Below, piece by piece: positions 16,502 to 24,718 of a stretch of 64,000 nt of DNA; positions within the stretch are counted from its first letter, which is position 1; each line of letters opens with the position of its first letter. The stretch is from Pseudomonas sp. BGr12 (GTDB lineage Bacteria; Pseudomonadota; Gammaproteobacteria; Pseudomonadales; Pseudomonadaceae). Location: assembly GCF_030272895.1 (NCBI RefSeq), contig NZ_JALRNF010000030.1, positions 15,507 to 79,506 of the forward strand, given 5' to 3'. The translations under genes and the position numbers were made by a program. Below the pieces are notes generated by a model, which made no database searches, was not told the DNA's origin, and was given only the letters and a program-made list of their open reading frames with translations.

Positions 16502-17326
16502 ATGAACGACTCGATGGAACTGAACCGCCTCAACTGGGATGAACGGGCGCCGCTGCATGCAGCGTCCAGCGAGTATGAGGTGGAGGCATTCATTACCGAC
16601 CCCGCACACCTCTCCGAGGTCGTGCGTTTCGACCTGCCGCGCCTGGGCGATATCCGCGGCCTGCGCACGGTGCACCTGCAGTGTCATATCGGCACCGACA
16701 CCCTGTCGCTGGCGCGGCTGGGCGCGCAGGTGAGCGGGCTGGACTTTTCCGCCCAGTCGCTGGCCCAGGCGCGCGCACTGGCCGCGCGTTGCGGCGCGCC
16801 GATCGACTATGTCGAGTCTGACGTCTACGCCGCCGACCAGGTGCTGGCGGCGGGCAGCTTCGACCTGGTCTACACCGGCATCGGCGCCCTGATCTGGCTG
16901 CCGGACATCGAGCGCTGGGCGCGTACGGTGGCGGCCTTGCTCAAGCCCGGTGGCCGGCTGTTCCTGCGTGAAGGCCACCCGATGCTGCTGGCGGTGAACG
17001 AGGACCACCAGGACAAGCTGCTGATCGAGTTTCCCTACTTCGAGCGGGAGGCGCCGACGGTGTGGGACAGCGACCAGACCTACGTCGAGACGGATACGCC
17101 GCTGACCCGCACGCTGACCCATGAGTGGAACCACGGGCTGGGTGAAGTCATCAGCGCCTTGCTCGCCCATGGCTTGCAGATCAGCGCACTGGTGGAACAC
17201 GACAGCATTCCCTGGGAGGCGCTGCCGGGGCAGATGAGCAAGCGTGAGGATGGGGAGTGGATGCTGAGCAAGGATCGCTGGCGCTTGCCGTTGAGCTATA
17301 CCTTGCAGGCGGTGAAGCGGGGGTGA
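16502..17326 (+). CDS. Class I SAM-dependent methyltransferase
   Basis: A 274-residue Rossmann methyltransferase. Motif I is LRTVHLQCHIGTDTLSLARLG (about residues 56-76, where the usual GCG appears as CHIG), followed by the acidic VSGLDFS and the catalytic-face DLVYTGIGAL. It resembles the group annotated UbiE/COQ5-like or tellurite-resistance-like methyltransferases, but the substrate is unknown. ATG 16502 follows GAAGG at 16491-16495. It starts 46 bp after the TonB receptor and may be cotranscribed with it; a functional link is not evident. Confidence 0.85.
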   Translation: MNDSMELNRLNWDERAPLHAASSEYEVEAFITDPAHLSEVVRFDLPRLGDIRGLRTVHLQCHIGTDTLSLARLGAQVSGLDFSAQSLAQARALAARCGAPIDYVESDVYAADQVLAAGSFDLVYTGIGALIWLPDIERWARTVAALLKPGGRLFLREGHPMLLAVNEDHQDKLLIEFPYFEREAPTVWDSDQTYVETDTPLTRTLTHEWNHGLGEVISALLAHGLQISALVEHDSIPWEALPGQMSKREDGEWMLSKDRWRLPLSYTLQAVKRG

Positions 17327-17348
17327 GGGTGGTCGGGTGCGCGGGCCT

Positions 17349-17373
17349 TATCGCGGGGCAAGCCCGCTCCTAC
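17349..17373. repeat. Single REP unit overlapping the topB stop codon
   Basis: ATCGCGGGGCAAGCCCGCTC followed by CTAC is one REP arm. Its last bases contain the topB stop codon (TAG on the - strand, 17370-17372), an unusual overlap for an extragenic repeat. Confidence 0.75.
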
Positions 17374-19289
17374 ATCCGTGGCTTGCGCGTCCGCTTGGCC
17401 GGCGCTGAACTGCTCTTGCGCTTCTTCTTCCACGGCGCCCGTTGTGTCGGCGGCCCGCTGATGGTCAGGCTCAACCCCGCGCAGCGTTCCACCTGCTTGC
17501 TCATCCACGCCGACTGCTTGGCGACGAATTCCTCAAGGCTCATCTCACCGCTCTGGACCATGTCCAGGGCCTGCTCCCAGATCGCCGTGGTGCCCGGGTC
17601 GGCAATCGCCCGGGGCACCGCGTCGATCAGGCTGAAGGCTGCCGGGGTGGCGCTCAGCGCCTTGCCGTTCTTGACCAGGTAGCCGCGGTCGAGCAGGCCC
17701 TGGATGATCCCGGCGCGGGTGGCCTCGGTGCCGATGCCGGTGGTGTCCTTGAGCTTCTGCTTGAGGCGCGGGTCGTCCACCAGCTTGGCTACGTTCTTCA
17801 TGGCCTTGATCAGGTCGCCTTCGGTGAAGGGCTTGGGCGGCTGGGTCCACAGGTCCTTGAGGTTGACCTCGACCACGGCGCAGTCCTGGCCCTGGCGCAA
17901 GGCCGGCAGCACCTGGGCAACCGGCGCCTCGCGGCCTTTGCCGGGCGTCAGCGCCTCGGGCAGGGCACGGCGCCAGCCCGGCTCGACGATCTGCTTGCCC
18001 ACCGCGCGCAGGTCGTAACCTGCGCAGTCGAAATCGGCCTGGGTGCGGTCGTACTCGTGGTTGGGCAGGAACTGGGCCAGGTAGCGAGCACGGATCAGGG
18101 TGTAGACCGCCTTGTACTTGGGCGGCAGGCGTGACGGATCGCTGGCCGCAGCAGTGGGGATGATGCCGTGGTGGGCGCTGACCTTGGCGTCGTTCCAGGC
18201 GCGTGAACGGCGTTGCGCCTGCAGGTGAGCCTGCAAGGGCGCAAGGCCGGAGTCGGCGCGCAGCAGGGCGGCGAGAATCCCCGGCGCCTCGGCGTGCTGG
18301 CTCATGGGCAGGTAGCCGCAGTCGCTGCGCGGGTAGGTGATCAGCTTGTGGGTCTCGTACAGCGCCTGGGCGATGTCGAGGGTTTCCTGGGCGCCGAGGC
18401 CGAGTTTTTTCGAGCACAGCTCCTGCAGGGTGCCGAGGTCGAAGGGCAGGGGCGCCGCCTCGCGCACGCGTTCGGTGGCCAGTTTGACCAGTCGGGCCGT
18501 GCCGGCATTGCCGATGGCGGTGGCTGCCTGCCGGGCCAGGTCCTGCTTGAGGCAGCGACCCTGGTCGTCGCAGGCGTCTTCACTGGCGCGCCATTGTGCG
18601 GTGAATCGTGCCCCGGCACTGTCGAGCTGGACATCGATGGCCCAGAACGGCACCGGCACGAAGTCGGCGATGCTGCGGTCGCGGTCGACCACCAGGCGCA
18701 GGGTCGGGGTTTGCACCCGGCCCACCGGCAGCACGCCCTGGTAGCCGGACTGGCGACCGAGCAGGGTGAACAGCCGGCTCATGTTCATGCCGATCAGCCA
18801 GTCGGCCCGCGAGCGGCCCAATGCCGAGTGATACAGGCTGAAGGTTTCGTTGCCCGGCTTGAGCGCGGCCAGGGCCTTGCGGATCGAGGCATCGTCCAGG
18901 GCCGAGAGCCACAGACGGCGGATCGGCCCACGGTAGCGGCAGTGTTCCACCAGCTCGCGGGCGATCATCTCGCCTTCGCGGTCGGCGTCGGTGGCGATCA
19001 CCAGTTCCCGGGCTTCGCCCAGCAGGCGCTTGACCGCCTTGAACTGGCTGGCGGTCTTGGGCTTGACCAGCATCTTCCACTGGCTGGGGATGATCGGCAG
19101 GTCCGCCAGCACCCAGCGCTTGTAGCGCTCGTCGTAGCTGTCGGGCGGGGCGGTTTCCAGCAGGTGGCCGATACACCAGGTGACGGTGACGTCAGTGCCG
19201 ACCCAGCAGCCATCGCCGCGGCGGTTGGCGCCGAGGACCTTGGCGATATCCTTGGCCTGGGAGGGTTTTTCGCAGAGAAACAGGCGCAT
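17370..19289 (-). CDS. topB: DNA topoisomerase III
   Basis: A 639-residue type IA topoisomerase, close to the usual TopB length. The Toprim domain carries the acidic metal-binding motif ATDADREGEMIARE (about residues 100-113), and the active-site Tyr is in LITYPRSDCGYL. The C-terminus is a short basic tail (KKKRKSSSAPAKRTRKPR) without zinc fingers, as in TopB. It relaxes and decatenates DNA through a covalent 5'-phosphotyrosine link. ATG 19289 gives the canonical MRLFLCEKPSQAKDIA start; a longer frame from 19355 lacks support. A CTGT-N8-ACAG LexA-type box lies 74-89 bp upstream. A REP unit overlaps its stop. Confidence 0.93.
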   Translation of the reverse strand: MRLFLCEKPSQAKDIAKVLGANRRGDGCWVGTDVTVTWCIGHLLETAPPDSYDERYKRWVLADLPIIPSQWKMLVKPKTASQFKAVKRLLGEARELVIATDADREGEMIARELVEHCRYRGPIRRLWLSALDDASIRKALAALKPGNETFSLYHSALGRSRADWLIGMNMSRLFTLLGRQSGYQGVLPVGRVQTPTLRLVVDRDRSIADFVPVPFWAIDVQLDSAGARFTAQWRASEDACDDQGRCLKQDLARQAATAIGNAGTARLVKLATERVREAAPLPFDLGTLQELCSKKLGLGAQETLDIAQALYETHKLITYPRSDCGYLPMSQHAEAPGILAALLRADSGLAPLQAHLQAQRRSRAWNDAKVSAHHGIIPTAAASDPSRLPPKYKAVYTLIRARYLAQFLPNHEYDRTQADFDCAGYDLRAVGKQIVEPGWRRALPEALTPGKGREAPVAQVLPALRQGQDCAVVEVNLKDLWTQPPKPFTEGDLIKAMKNVAKLVDDPRLKQKLKDTTGIGTEATRAGIIQGLLDRGYLVKNGKALSATPAAFSLIDAVPRAIADPGTTAIWEQALDMVQSGEMSLEEFVAKQSAWMSKQVERCAGLSLTISGPPTQRAPWKKKRKSSSAPAKRTRKPRM

Positions 19290-19362
19290 GCCGGCGGGGT
19301 GTCGTTCTATGGCTTGGGTGGGGCATAGGATGCGCAGGATTGGCGCAGGAGGCAAGTTTTAT

Positions 19363-19378
19363 CTGTATGCATATACAG
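19363..19378. promoter_or_regulatory. SOS box (canonical LexA type) upstream of topB
   Basis: CTGTATGCATATACAG matches the gammaproteobacterial LexA consensus CTGT-N8-ACAG with an alternating AT core. It lies upstream of topB (ATG 19289, - strand) and downstream of the metY stop. This differs from the AGTAC-type operator of the lexA gene in this window. Confidence 0.65.
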
Positions 19379-19411
19379 GCTTCGTGTATGCCTGGGGCGA
19401 CTGCTGGGCAG

Positions 19412-19486
19412 TCGATCGCAGGCTTCGCCAGCTCCCACGGTGGGCGGTGTATTCGAAACCCTGTGGGAGCTGGCGAAGCCTGCGAT
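19412..19486. repeat. REP-type inverted pair (CTGGCGAAGCCTGCGAT type)
   Basis: CGATCGCAGGCTTCGCCAGC and GTGGGAGCTGGCGAAGCCTG are inverse copies about 35 bp apart in the gap between metY and topB. Confidence 0.85.
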
Positions 19487-19502
19487 GACGGTCACCTTTG
19501 GT

Positions 19503-20780
19503 TCAAGAACGGCTCGCTTCCAGCGCCTGGCCCAGGTCGGCCATGATGTCATCTACATGCTCGATACCGATCGACAGGCGCACCATGTCCCGCGGCACGC
19601 CGGCCCGCTCCAGTTCTTCGTCGTTGAGCTGGCGGTGGGTGGTGGAGGCAGGGTGGCAGGCCAGGGATTTGGCATCGCCGATATTGACCAGGCGAACCAC
19701 CAGTTTCAGTGCATCGATAAAGCGCGCCCCGGCCTCCTGGCCACCCTTGATGCCGAACGAGAGGATCGACGCCGGCTTGCCCTGGGTGTAGCGCAGCGCC
19801 AGTTCATGTTCCGGATGGTCAGGCAAGCCTGCGTACTTGACCCAGGCCACTTGCTCGTGGGCTTGCAGATAACGGGCGACCTTCAGGGCGTTCTCGGTGT
19901 GGCGCTCCATGCGCAGGGCGAGGGTTTCCAGGCCTTGCAGGATCAGGAAGGCATTGAACGGCGACAGTGCAGCCCCGGTGTTGCGCAGCGGCACCACCCG
20001 GCAGCGGCCGATGAAGGCGGCAGGGCCGAAGGCTTCGGTGTAGGTCACGCCGTGGTAGGACGGGTCCGGGGTGTTGAGCAGGGCGAAGCGTTCCTTGTGC
20101 TCGGCCCAGGGGAATTTGCCCGAATCGATGACGATGCCTCCGATGCTGGTGCCGTGGCCACCGATGTACTTGGTCAGCGAGTGCACGACGATATCGGCGC
20201 CATGTTCGAACGGCCGGCAGAGGATCGGCGTGGCCACGGTATTGTCGACGATCAGCGGCACGCCGTGACGATGGGCGGCATCGGCCAGGGCCTTGAGGTC
20301 GACGATATTGCCCGCCGGGTTGCCGATCGACTCGCAGAACACCGCCTTGGTGCGGCTGTCGATCAGGGCTTCGAGGGCGGCGATATCGTCGTGGGCGGCG
20401 AAGCGGGTCTGGATGCCGAAGCGGGGCAGGGTGTGGGCCAGCAGGTTATAGGTGCCGCCGTACAGCTTGGCCACCGAGACGATATTGTCACCGGCTTCGG
20501 CCACCGTCTGGATGGCATAGGTAATTGCCGCCATGCCCGAGGCTACCGCCAGGGCACCGACGCCGCCTTCGAGAGCAGCCATGCGCTGCTCCAGCACATC
20601 GTTGGTCGGGTTCATGATCCGGCTATAGATGTTGCCGGCGACCTTCAGGTCGAACAGGTCGGCGCCGTGCTGGGTGTCGTCGAAGGCAAAGGAGGTGGTC
20701 TGGTAGATCGGGACGGCGACGGCCTTGGTGCTCGGGTCGGGGCTGAAGCCCGCGTGGATGGCCAGGGTTTCCAGCTTCAT
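19503..20780 (-). CDS. metY: O-acetylhomoserine (thiol)-lyase
   Basis: A 425-residue PLP enzyme of the Cys/Met metabolism family, of a length typical of MetY. The PLP-lysine region is DIVVHSLTKYIGGHGTSIGG (Lys about residue 206). The N-terminus LAIHAGFSPDPSTKAVAVPI and the IYSRIMNPT segment are characteristic. It makes homocysteine from O-acetylhomoserine and sulfide in methionine synthesis, cytosolic. AAGGAG stands before ATG 20780. It is downstream of alkB on the same strand (82-bp gap). MetZ-type O-succinylhomoserine sulfhydrylase is the main alternative, but length and motifs favour MetY. Confidence 0.92.
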   Translation of the reverse strand: MKLETLAIHAGFSPDPSTKAVAVPIYQTTSFAFDDTQHGADLFDLKVAGNIYSRIMNPTNDVLEQRMAALEGGVGALAVASGMAAITYAIQTVAEAGDNIVSVAKLYGGTYNLLAHTLPRFGIQTRFAAHDDIAALEALIDSRTKAVFCESIGNPAGNIVDLKALADAAHRHGVPLIVDNTVATPILCRPFEHGADIVVHSLTKYIGGHGTSIGGIVIDSGKFPWAEHKERFALLNTPDPSYHGVTYTEAFGPAAFIGRCRVVPLRNTGAALSPFNAFLILQGLETLALRMERHTENALKVARYLQAHEQVAWVKYAGLPDHPEHELALRYTQGKPASILSFGIKGGQEAGARFIDALKLVVRLVNIGDAKSLACHPASTTHRQLNDEELERAGVPRDMVRLSIGIEHVDDIMADLGQALEASRS

Positions 20781-20861
20781 GCAATCACTCCTTGAAAGTC
20801 TGACGGAGGCCAGAGCATGGAGCGCGGCGAATGTGGCGGTCAAGGGGCACGTCTGGCGCAC

Positions 20862-21518
20862 TCAACCGGCCTTGCGCAAGGTCAGGTTGATACGCAGATT
20901 GCCCAGCAACGGATGGGCGCCAGGCTTGAGTGGCAGCACCCCATGAAAGCGCAGCCGGTCCTCGCCACCCCAGACCAGCACATCGCCATGGCGCAGGCCG
21001 ATGCGCTGGGTCGGCGCGTTGCGTACCTGTCCGCCCAGCAGGAACACCGCCGGCAAACCCAGCGACACCGACACGATCGGCTGGCTGAAGTCCTGCTCGT
21101 CACGGTCCTGGTGCAGGCTCAGGCGATTACCGGGGCGATAGCAGTTGACCAGGCAGGCATCGGGACGAAAACCAGCGAACCCGGCCAGGGCGGCCGCGCG
21201 ACCGGCCAGGTCCAGCAACACCTCGGGCAGCGCCGGCCAGGGCTGGTTGCTCAAGGGGTCGAACGGGCTGTAGCGGTAACCCCGATGATCGCTGACCCAA
21301 CCCAGCTCACCGCAATTGGTCAGGCCGACCACCATCTTCTGCCCGCCGGGGGTGAGCATATGGCGAAAGGGCGCCGCGGCGACGACCTTGCGCAATTCCG
21401 GCAACAAGGCTTCGACCTGCGGCAGGGCGAAGCCTGGCAGTACCACGGCCTGTGCTGCCACCCACTGCGGTTGCAGCGGGGCGCCAGGGTCGAAAAGGTC
21501 GAGTTCGGTTTGCATCAT
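20862..21518 (-). CDS. alkB: Alpha-ketoglutarate-dependent DNA repair dioxygenase AlkB
   Basis: A 218-residue Fe(II)/2-oxoglutarate oxygenase matching AlkB length. The iron ligands are visible as HQDRDE (HxD) and the distal His in LRFHGVLPL; the 2-oxoglutarate-binding Arg pair is in NLRINLTLR. NCYRPGNRLSLHQD is the diagnostic AlkB segment. It removes methyl groups from 1-methyladenine and 3-methylcytosine by oxidation. The start is ATG 21518 or the next codon 21515; a longer frame to 21665 runs through AT-rich non-coding DNA. No ada gene adjoins it. Confidence 0.94.
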   Translation of the reverse strand: MMQTELDLFDPGAPLQPQWVAAQAVVLPGFALPQVEALLPELRKVVAAAPFRHMLTPGGQKMVVGLTNCGELGWVSDHRGYRYSPFDPLSNQPWPALPEVLLDLAGRAAALAGFAGFRPDACLVNCYRPGNRLSLHQDRDEQDFSQPIVSVSLGLPAVFLLGGQVRNAPTQRIGLRHGDVLVWGGEDRLRFHGVLPLKPGAHPLLGNLRINLTLRKAG

Positions 21519-21825
21519 CGTCAACGAACAGTAGGCGGGCAGGGGCGATACCCGTATGATAAGGCGCTTTGGCGTGGGTGCGTCATCCCGGATCCTGGCT
21601 TGAAACCCCGCGTCCACGGCACTTGAAGCCCCTTGGTGAAAAAAAATAAAACTTTTTGAATTCAAGGGGTTGCCAGCTCAATCGAATGAGTCCATAATTC
21701 TCCCCATCGAAAGCGACACAGCTGAAAAGCCTAGCGTTTTCAAGGAGATAGCGGTTTTAGCGAGTTGTTTCCTTACAGAGTTGTATATGTTTGAGATCGC
21801 TGATTGAAGGGTCTTGGGCATTTGA

Positions 21826-21899
21826 GGCCGAGTAGCAAAGTGGTTATGCTCCGGATTGCAAATCCGTCTACGCCGGTTCGATTCCGACCTCGGCCTCCA
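21826..21899 (+). tRNA. tRNA-Cys (GCA)
   Basis: A 74-nt cloverleaf with acceptor GGCCGAG/CTCGGCC, discriminator T and encoded CCA. The anticodon loop TTGCAAA gives anticodon GCA. Its 3' part (from 21852) is the left copy of a 97-bp repeat that recurs at 33074, so this gene is the attachment site of the integrated elements and was reconstituted by the element end. The T-stem has one imperfect pair. Confidence 0.95.
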
Positions 21900-21948
21900 T
21901 TATTGAAAGCCCCGCAGATCAAGGTCTGCGGGGTTTTTCGTTTGGGCT
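21852..21948. repeat. Left attachment repeat, 97 bp, identical to 33074-33170
   Basis: It runs from CGGATTGCAAATCCG inside tRNA-Cys through CCA, the tRNA terminator and TTTGGGCT. The copy at 33074-33170 is identical across 97 bp. An integrase remnant lies immediately beyond each copy. This is a classic tRNA att duplication flanking 11.2 kb. Confidence 0.95.
21910..21938 (+). terminator. tRNA-Cys terminator
   Basis: CCCCGCAGA / TCTGCGGGG forms a 9-bp stem with a 6-base loop followed by five T residues. It lies inside the duplicated att sequence. Confidence 0.9.
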
Positions 21949-22000
21949 CTGAAAAGCCGATCATTTCCGCATCTTTCAGCATCGTTTCCGCAACTACGGG

Positions 22001-22468
22001 TTATTTGGTCGGGCTCACGACCTCGCCGACCCGGCGGTAGACCTCCTGCGTGATCTTCTCTTTCGAGTGCCCCGGCAGTCGGCTTGCATGGCTGAGGTCT
22101 TCGATTTCAGATGCCGCCTTCGGTCGGATGTCTCGAAACTGGAACTGCCTGATGTCATCCGCCAGATCCGGGTTGCTGTCAGCGATCGCCTGCTTCATGG
22201 CTTCGTCCCGAGCTTCATTCCAGCGATTGTTCATCATCTTCCAGCTCATACGCAGCCCCGACCGGTTGGTGATCAGACGAGAGCTGCGGATACCGGCGAT
22301 GCGTCGGCGCTCCAACAGTCCAGCCAGGAACGTACCAAGGCTGGTGTCTTCGCCATTTATGACCAGGCGGATGCGCAGGTACTTGCCGGTCTTGCCCTGG
22401 ACCACTGAGTAAAACTCGCTATCCAGGTCGTTTGTGGTCGCCTTCCACGCCGACATATCGCGGCATTG
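22001..22468 (-). pseudogene. Tyrosine recombinase (phage integrase), C-terminal remnant 1
   Basis: About 155 codons of a phage tyrosine integrase. The catalytic C-terminal boxes are present: FQFRDIRPKAASEI (box with the second Arg), RLPGHSKEKITQ (box III His/Lys region) and the nucleophile Tyr in EVYRRVGE. The segment with VVQGKTGKYLRIRL is the typical core. Upstream sequence stops at QCRDM, where the first catalytic Arg box would begin, and runs into a nine-G tract at 22473-22481; the N-terminal roughly 200 residues are missing. It is therefore a deletion remnant, adjacent to attL as expected for the element that used tRNA-Cys. Confidence 0.88.
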
Positions 22469-22498
22469 AATAGGGGGGGGGAGGGGTTAAAGCGGGGT

Positions 22499-22516
22499 GG
22501 AGTACATTTGTACTCC
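22499..22516. promoter_or_regulatory. LexA2-type operator inside the prophage remnant
   Basis: GGAGTACATTTGTACTCC is an 8-bp-arm inverted repeat. On the - strand it matches 17 of 17 bases of the site over the lexA start at 53161-53177 (GAGTACAAATGTACTCC). It would drive leftward transcription toward the integrase remnant, but the sequence just downstream is deleted. Binding by the window's LexA is inference. Confidence 0.7.
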
Positions 22517-22521
22517 TTCGG

Positions 22522-22950
22522 TTAATTGCTGGCGTTGAGGCGGTCCAGGCGTTCGATCTCGGCGAAAATCAGGGCGCCGGCTTTCACCAGGTCGCGGCGC
22601 GGGGTGGTGGGCTTCCAGTGCTCAATGTCCCGGCGGAACAGGGAGCGCCCGACCTTCTGTGCACCTCCAGCGCTGCACGCATAGGCCGCAGCGGCCAGGG
22701 CCAGTTCGCAGAAGGTGTAACAGTCATCGCGCTCTAGCTTGTAGTCCTCGGCGCTAATCTGACGTCGGCGCTCAGCGATAACGTCGCGAGCGGCATTGGT
22801 CTGATCGGCCGGCTGGGCGAGAAGGGCGCGCAGCTCTTCGCATTCGCCATAGATGCTCATGCCTTCTGTGTACATGTGGTCAATCCTCCGCAGCAGCTCA
22901 CGCGGCACGCTGACCATCTCGGTGTTGCTGGATCGGTTTTCTGTGGGCAT
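22522..22950 (-). CDS. Phage-type hypothetical protein
   Basis: A 142-residue soluble protein of mixed charge with no recognisable catalytic motif. The architecture (N-terminal MPTENRSSNTEMVSVPREL, central DVIAERRRQISAEDY, C-terminal RRDIEHWKPTTPRRDLVKAG) is of a type I associate with Pseudomonas prophages: the DV-x-ERxRQ-x-E/A-GY-like segment occurs in many phage proteins of unknown function. GAGGT precedes ATG 22950. It lies directly upstream of the LexA2-type operator on the same strand. Function unknown. Confidence 0.65.
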   Translation of the reverse strand: MPTENRSSNTEMVSVPRELLRRIDHMYTEGMSIYGECEELRALLAQPADQTNAARDVIAERRRQISAEDYKLERDDCYTFCELALAAAAYACSAGGAQKVGRSLFRRDIEHWKPTTPRRDLVKAGALIFAEIERLDRLNASN

Positions 22951-23029
22951 GGGGATACCTCGCCGGGCTGGCGTGATTCTGTGACGTTGGAGTTGGCTAC
23001 GCTTAACGTATTGCAGAGAGGTGCGCGTT

Positions 23030-23254
23030 ATGAGCGAGCGTGACAATAAACAGACGCTAATGTCGGGCTGTGCGGGCTGTGCGGGCTGTGGGGAGGCAAT
23101 GAACTTCGACCCCGATGACCCAAGGCCTGAGTTTGAGTTCCAGTGTGAGCACTGCCAAAAGGTCAATATCGTGATCTGGGGGGTAGGTGAGCCGCCCCAC
23201 TGGTATACGGAAATCAAACCAAATTCACATGATGCCGATGCTTCGGCGCAATAG
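23030..23254 (+). CDS. Small zinc-ribbon protein (left prophage copy)
   Basis: A 74-residue protein with Cys pairs CAGCAGC near residues 14-20 and CEHC near 39-42, fitting a zinc ribbon. GAGAGG precedes ATG 23030; GTG 23021 is an alternative. The C-x2-C followed by hydrophobic strands (FQCEHCQKVNIVIW) resembles the right-half protein at 33406 (FNCQHCGALHI), and both sit just 3' of a methyltransferase remnant on the opposite strand. It is probably a phage accessory gene; function unknown. Confidence 0.6.
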   Translation: MSERDNKQTLMSGCAGCAGCGEAMNFDPDDPRPEFEFQCEHCQKVNIVIWGVGEPPHWYTEIKPNSHDADASAQ

Positions 23255-23264
23255 GTGTGAGTGG

Positions 23265-24094
23265 TTAAGCCGCCTTCGGCAGCGCTTCAATCACCCTTTG
23301 GCCGGCCAGCGGCGGTACTGCGTTGCCGGCCATGTGCATGGTCAGTCGGTGGTTGTCCGGGTGCAGGGTGTCAGCCGGGAACGACTGCGCGGCCAGGGCC
23401 TCGTCGGCGCTGAGCATGCGCATGCGGTCGCCGTCGACCAGCGCCCAGCGGTCCAGGGTGGTGATCGTGCCAATCGGGCGGTTGATGTCGCGCCCGGTGA
23501 GACCTGAGCCTTTGCCATAGTAGGGCATGATGAACCGGTCGCCGAAGCGCTCGCGGCCGCTGCGTACCCGCTCCAGGGTGGCCTGGGCCCGACCCGGCTT
23601 GTCGATCGAAGACCAGCGCCCGGCGTCGAAGTCGAGGAAACTGGCCGCTGGCACATGCTGGCGCCGGTGCAGCTCGAGCATCAGCGGTGCTTTGCTGCGG
23701 GTCAGGACCAGGAACAGCCTTACCCGATGCTGTGGCACGCCGAGGTCGGCGCAGTCCACGACGTGCGGCGCGACCTGGTAACCCAGCGCCTGCACCGCCG
23801 GCACCCAGGCCGGGTACAGCGCCCAGTCAGTGAACTCTTCGACGTTCTCCACCCGCGCCGCTTCCGGCCGGTGAAACTCCAAGGCAGATACCACGGCCCA
23901 GGCTGTCGAGCGGGATGAATCGTGCTGCGGGTTGCCCGACTTCTTACCCCGGGCCTTCGAGTGGCCCTGGCAGCATGGGGAGGCCAGCAGCAGGTCATGC
24001 TTCGGCACTTGCTCCCATCTGGCTTGGTGCAGGTCCTGACAGACGTGTTCGGCATGCGGGTGATTGGCGGAATGCCATCGAGGCCAATGCTAAG
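23265..24094 (-). pseudogene. C5-cytosine DNA methyltransferase, N-terminally truncated
   Basis: Reading leftward, the frame carries LLLASPCCQGHSKARG (motif IV with catalytic Cys), VENVEEF (motif VI Glu), DLGVPQHRVRLFLV (motif VIII) and MAGNAVPP (motif X). The SAM-binding motif I (DLFAGLGGW) is absent: in-frame sequence begins at about 24094 after a stop codon with HWPRWHSANHPHAEH, a mid-domain segment. The first in-frame start (GTG 24008) is within motif IV. The gene is therefore broken, lacking about 45 N-terminal residues. Separate N-terminal fragments of the same family occur at 33612 and 35540. Confidence 0.85.
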
Positions 24095-24239
24095 CAAACA
24101 GGCATCGTTCTCACTGCAGAGGAAGCCTTGAACAAGGCGCTCGGACTAAGCAAGTTGGCGAAGAAGCGCCGAAAGAAGAAGGGCAAGAAAAAGGGCGGCT
24201 CGATGTTTCTTCCTGGAAGCTTCGAGAGCAATTCACGCT

Positions 24240-24366
24240 GTTGAACGTAGTCGCGGTCATCGAACATGCCCAGGAATACGTCTGCGCTGAAGCCGAGCAT
24301 GGAAAGCGACTTCTTGATGGCATCGGTCAGCGACTTTTTCGGCGCCTCGCCATCGGTGGTGTACGT
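24240..24366 (-). pseudogene. Fragment of phage single-strand annealing (recombination) protein
   Basis: A short leftward segment reads GEAPKKSLTDAIKKSLSMLG then FSADVFLGMFDDRDYVQQ. This K-K-x-x-TDAxKKALSxLGFxADVFLG pattern is typical of phage ERF/Rad52-like annealing proteins of Pseudomonas and Burkholderia phages. Nothing of the rest of the gene is present: it abuts a basic unassigned reading frame at one side and a tail-fibre-assembly fragment at the other. It is a deletion relic. Confidence 0.55.
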
Positions 24367-24703
24367 CGTGGAAGGTGAAATCGTCGGCCTGTCCGGCTCT
24401 CCCCAGCACCCGATGAACGACATCGAATGGGTGGAGATGGATGACAGCGACCCGGCGGTCGTCCAGTGGCTGGAGGCCCAGAAGCCCAGCGCGGAAGTAT
24501 TGGCGCTCGCCAAGCGGGATTCGCTGCTACAGATGGCCGCGATCAGAATCGCCCCGCTGCAGGATGCGGTTGACATTGAAGAGGCCACGGACGCCGAGAA
24601 GGTGGAGCTTGTCCTGTGGAAGAAGTACCGCGTAGCGCTCAATCGGGTCGAAGACCAGCCAGGTTACCCGGATAGCATCAGCTGGCCGGCCATCCCCGAT
24701 TGA
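24366..24703 (+). pseudogene. Phage tail fibre assembly (Tfa) protein, 3' part
   Basis: The C-terminal two thirds match the Tfa pattern: MAAIRIAPLQDAVDIEEAT, LWKKYRVALNRVEDQPGYP and the ending SISWPAIPD. Tfa proteins chaperone tail-fibre trimerisation in phages and R-type tailocins. The N-terminal part in this frame runs into antisense sequence of the recombination-protein fragment, so the true start is lost. It marks the late region of the left prophage and shows that most of the early-to-late interval has been deleted. Confidence 0.7.
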
Positions 24704-24718
24704 ACCCGCAGCAGCCAA

